Source of the DNA: Neorhizobium alkalisoli | GTDB taxonomy: Bacteria > Pseudomonadota > Alphaproteobacteria > Rhizobiales > Rhizobiaceae | Reading direction: 5' to 3' | Assembly: GCF_002968635.1 (NCBI RefSeq) | Contig: NZ_PVBN01000002.1 | Location: 372,001 to 436,000, forward strand | DNA length: 64,000 bases | Part shown: positions 62,685-64,000 of the stretch, piece by piece | Numbering within the stretch: position 1 is the first letter of the stretch | Layout: each line of letters opens with the position of its first letter | Made by a program: the position numbers and the translations under genes | Notes under the pieces: generated by a model | Told to the model about the DNA's origin: nothing | What the model saw: the letters and a program-made list of their open reading frames with translations, nothing else | Databases searched by the model: none

Positions 62685-63876
62685 GACCGCAAAACTTGCC
62701 TGGCGCGCCATCAGCAGGAATATATTGCGGTCATTCCTGACCGTACTCGGTGTCGTCATTGGCGTTGCCGCCGTTATCGCCATGGTCACGATCGGCAACG
62801 GTACGACGGCACAGGTAAAAACAGAACTTCAGAGGCTCGGCACGAACACGCTTTTCCTGCGGCCGGGACAATGGGGGCCTGGTCGCGCCAGTACCGAGGC
62901 AAAACGCTTCGACGACAAGGATGTTGAGGCGATACGGGATCAGATATCGGGTCTCAGAGCCGTTGCTCCGATCAACCGCGGCACGGCCACGGCCGTGGCC
63001 GGCGGTCAGAACCACTCGACCAGCGCGATCGGCACCACCAATGACTACCTGATCGCTCAGGACTGGGATCTGGTATCCGGACGCGAGTTTCTGCCTGCCG
63101 AGGAGCGTGGACAGGCGGCCTGCATCATTGGAGAAACCTTACGCAAGGAACTCTTCGGATCAGCAGACCCCGTCGGACAGACGATCAGGCTTAGCAATGT
63201 CTCCTGCCCCGTCGTCGGCCTGCTTGCCGCAAAGGGACAGTCGGGCATGGGGGACGATCAGGACGATACCGTGCTGATGCCGCTTAAGCTTCACCAGCGG
63301 CGGATAGGTGGAACGACCACGATCTCCAGCATTGTCCTCTCTGCCCACGACGGCGTATCGACCTCAAGGGTTCAATCGGATGTGGAAAGCCTTCTGAGAG
63401 AGCGGCGGCGTATCGGCATTGGCCGGGAGGATGATTTCTCGGTCAACGATATGTCGCAGATCGCCTCCACCATGACCGGCACGACAATGCTGCTGACCGG
63501 GCTGCTCGGCGCCGTGGCTGCTGTCAGCCTGCTGGTGGGCGGGATCGGCATCATGAACATCATGCTCGTCTCGGTGACCGAGCGCACCCGCGAAATCGGC
63601 ATCAGGCTCGCGATCGGAGCGTTGGAGAATCAGGTCCTGACGCAGTTTCTCGTCGAAGCGGTGATGCTATCCATCTTTGGCGGCGTTACCGGCATCCTGA
63701 CAGGCCTGTTGCTCGCCTACGGAGTTGTCACCTTTCTCGGTGTGCCCTTCGTTACCAGTCCTGTCATCATTTTCGTGGCGTTTGCCTTCTCGGCGGCAAT
63801 CGGCATGATCTTCGGTTACTTCCCAGCCCGCCGCGCGGCTCAGCTTAATCCGATCGAAGCGTTGCGGCACGAATAG
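62674..63876 (+). CDS. ABC transporter permease (MacB/FtsX type)
   Basis: 400 residues from TTG 62674, chosen because AAAGGAGG sits 6 nt upstream (the open frame reaches 62647). TM1 (about 20-42, ILRSFLTVLGVVIGVAAVIAMV), a large periplasmic domain (about 45-270), and three C-terminal helices with GGIGIMNIMLVSVTERTREIGIRLAIGA, the MacB/FtsX coupling motif. Exports a peptide, siderophore or lipid in mechanotransmission mode. Last gene of the operon. Confidence 0.94.
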   Translation: MFIETAKLAWRAISRNILRSFLTVLGVVIGVAAVIAMVTIGNGTTAQVKTELQRLGTNTLFLRPGQWGPGRASTEAKRFDDKDVEAIRDQISGLRAVAPINRGTATAVAGGQNHSTSAIGTTNDYLIAQDWDLVSGREFLPAEERGQAACIIGETLRKELFGSADPVGQTIRLSNVSCPVVGLLAAKGQSGMGDDQDDTVLMPLKLHQRRIGGTTTISSIVLSAHDGVSTSRVQSDVESLLRERRRIGIGREDDFSVNDMSQIASTMTGTTMLLTGLLGAVAAVSLLVGGIGIMNIMLVSVTERTREIGIRLAIGALENQVLTQFLVEAVMLSIFGGVTGILTGLLLAYGVVTFLGVPFVTSPVIIFVAFAFSAAIGMIFGYFPARRAAQLNPIEALRHE

Positions 63877-63879
63877 CCG

Positions 63880-63906
63880 TCAAAAAGAAAGGGCCGAATG
63901 GCCCCT
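63880..63906 (-). terminator. Terminator of the minus-strand gene at the window end
   Basis: Stem GGGGCC/GGCCCC-like hairpin with GGGCCGAATGGCCC core at 63891-63904; on the minus strand it is followed by TTTCTTTTT. Also flanks the end of the permease gene. Confidence 0.7.
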
Positions 63907-63930
63907 CTCATCGTCAGGACGTTGTAGAAA

Positions 63931-64000
63931 TCAGGCGTGCGCTTCGGCTTCGCGCTGCTTGGCGAGCGCCGCGAGGTCGGCAGGCTTCAGTTCGACGGAT
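63931..64000 (-). CDS. C-terminal end of an unidentified gene (cut by window edge)
   Basis: The minus-strand frame ends SVELKPADLAALAKQREAEAHA then TGA (63931-63933). Third positions are G/C-rich and a terminator follows, so it is a real gene end. Too little remains to name the product. Confidence 0.6.
   Translation of the reverse strand, partial: SVELKPADLAALAKQREAEAHA

Overview
The window reads as chromosome of an alphaproteobacterium of the Rhizobiaceae (Rhizobium, Agrobacterium or a close relative). The basis is GC-rich third codon positions, a fused SecDF, two phosphatidylcholine routes (a PmtA-like methyltransferase and an unmistakable Pcs), a BA14K-repeat protein, abundant ABC transporters, and several sites matching the rhizobial RpoE2/EcfG consensus GGAAC-N18/19-TT. 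All family calls are by eye; no database was searched.

Layout. 1-2920: a cut hemerythrin-like gene followed by ubiT-ubiU-ubiV, the O2-independent ubiquinone hydroxylation module, with all eight expected Fe-S cysteines in UbiU and UbiV. 3301-9815: a small membrane protein, secDF, a YqaA-like protein, a PmtA-like methyltransferase, an APC permease and a HAD phosphatase. 10038-12828: catalase, a 49-aa glycine-rich membrane protein and an SDR. 12887-21423: an RND efflux pair, an alpha/beta hydrolase that has lost its nucleophile, a LysR regulator, an MFS transporter and a BA14K protein. 21570: tRNA-Lys(CTT). 21874-28463: a minus-strand run of PhzF, NUDIX, EEP nuclease, and an Fe3+/phosphonate-type ABC transporter whose binding-protein gene is frameshifted. 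28704-36733: a CASTOR/POLLUX-type channel, an aminotransferase, a FucU-like mutarotase, ilvC with an upstream TetR gene, and a divergent AraC/alcohol dehydrogenase pair. 36873-45586: a BMP-type nucleoside ABC transporter, pcs, a UbiH-like hydroxylase, an AEC transporter and CcdA.

45785-59332 is the accessory part: an integrative element of about 13.5 kb inserted in tRNA-Lys(TTT). It is bounded by a 49-bp direct repeat of the tRNA 3' end, carries tandem AGTCGCCAC sites at both ends that look like integrase arm sites, and encodes a tyrosine integrase at the right edge plus an AlpA-type excisionase. Cargo includes a DUF4142 protein, a stand-alone LigD-type DNA ligase, two lipoproteins, an RMF/CrpP-like protein, a holin-like membrane coiled-coil protein, an SGNH hydrolase with a broken start, an HTH gene with an internal stop, and many small unknowns. 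No terminase, capsid, relaxase or replication gene is recognisable, so it is a small cargo island, a satellite or a decayed prophage. It also holds three consecutive stem-loops sharing one asymmetric design, the best candidate here for an undescribed element.

59333-64000 returns to core-like sequence: two small membrane proteins with candidate stress promoters, a DUF2171 protein, a MacA-like adaptor with split MacB-like ATPase and permease genes, and the C-terminal end of an unidentified minus-strand gene.
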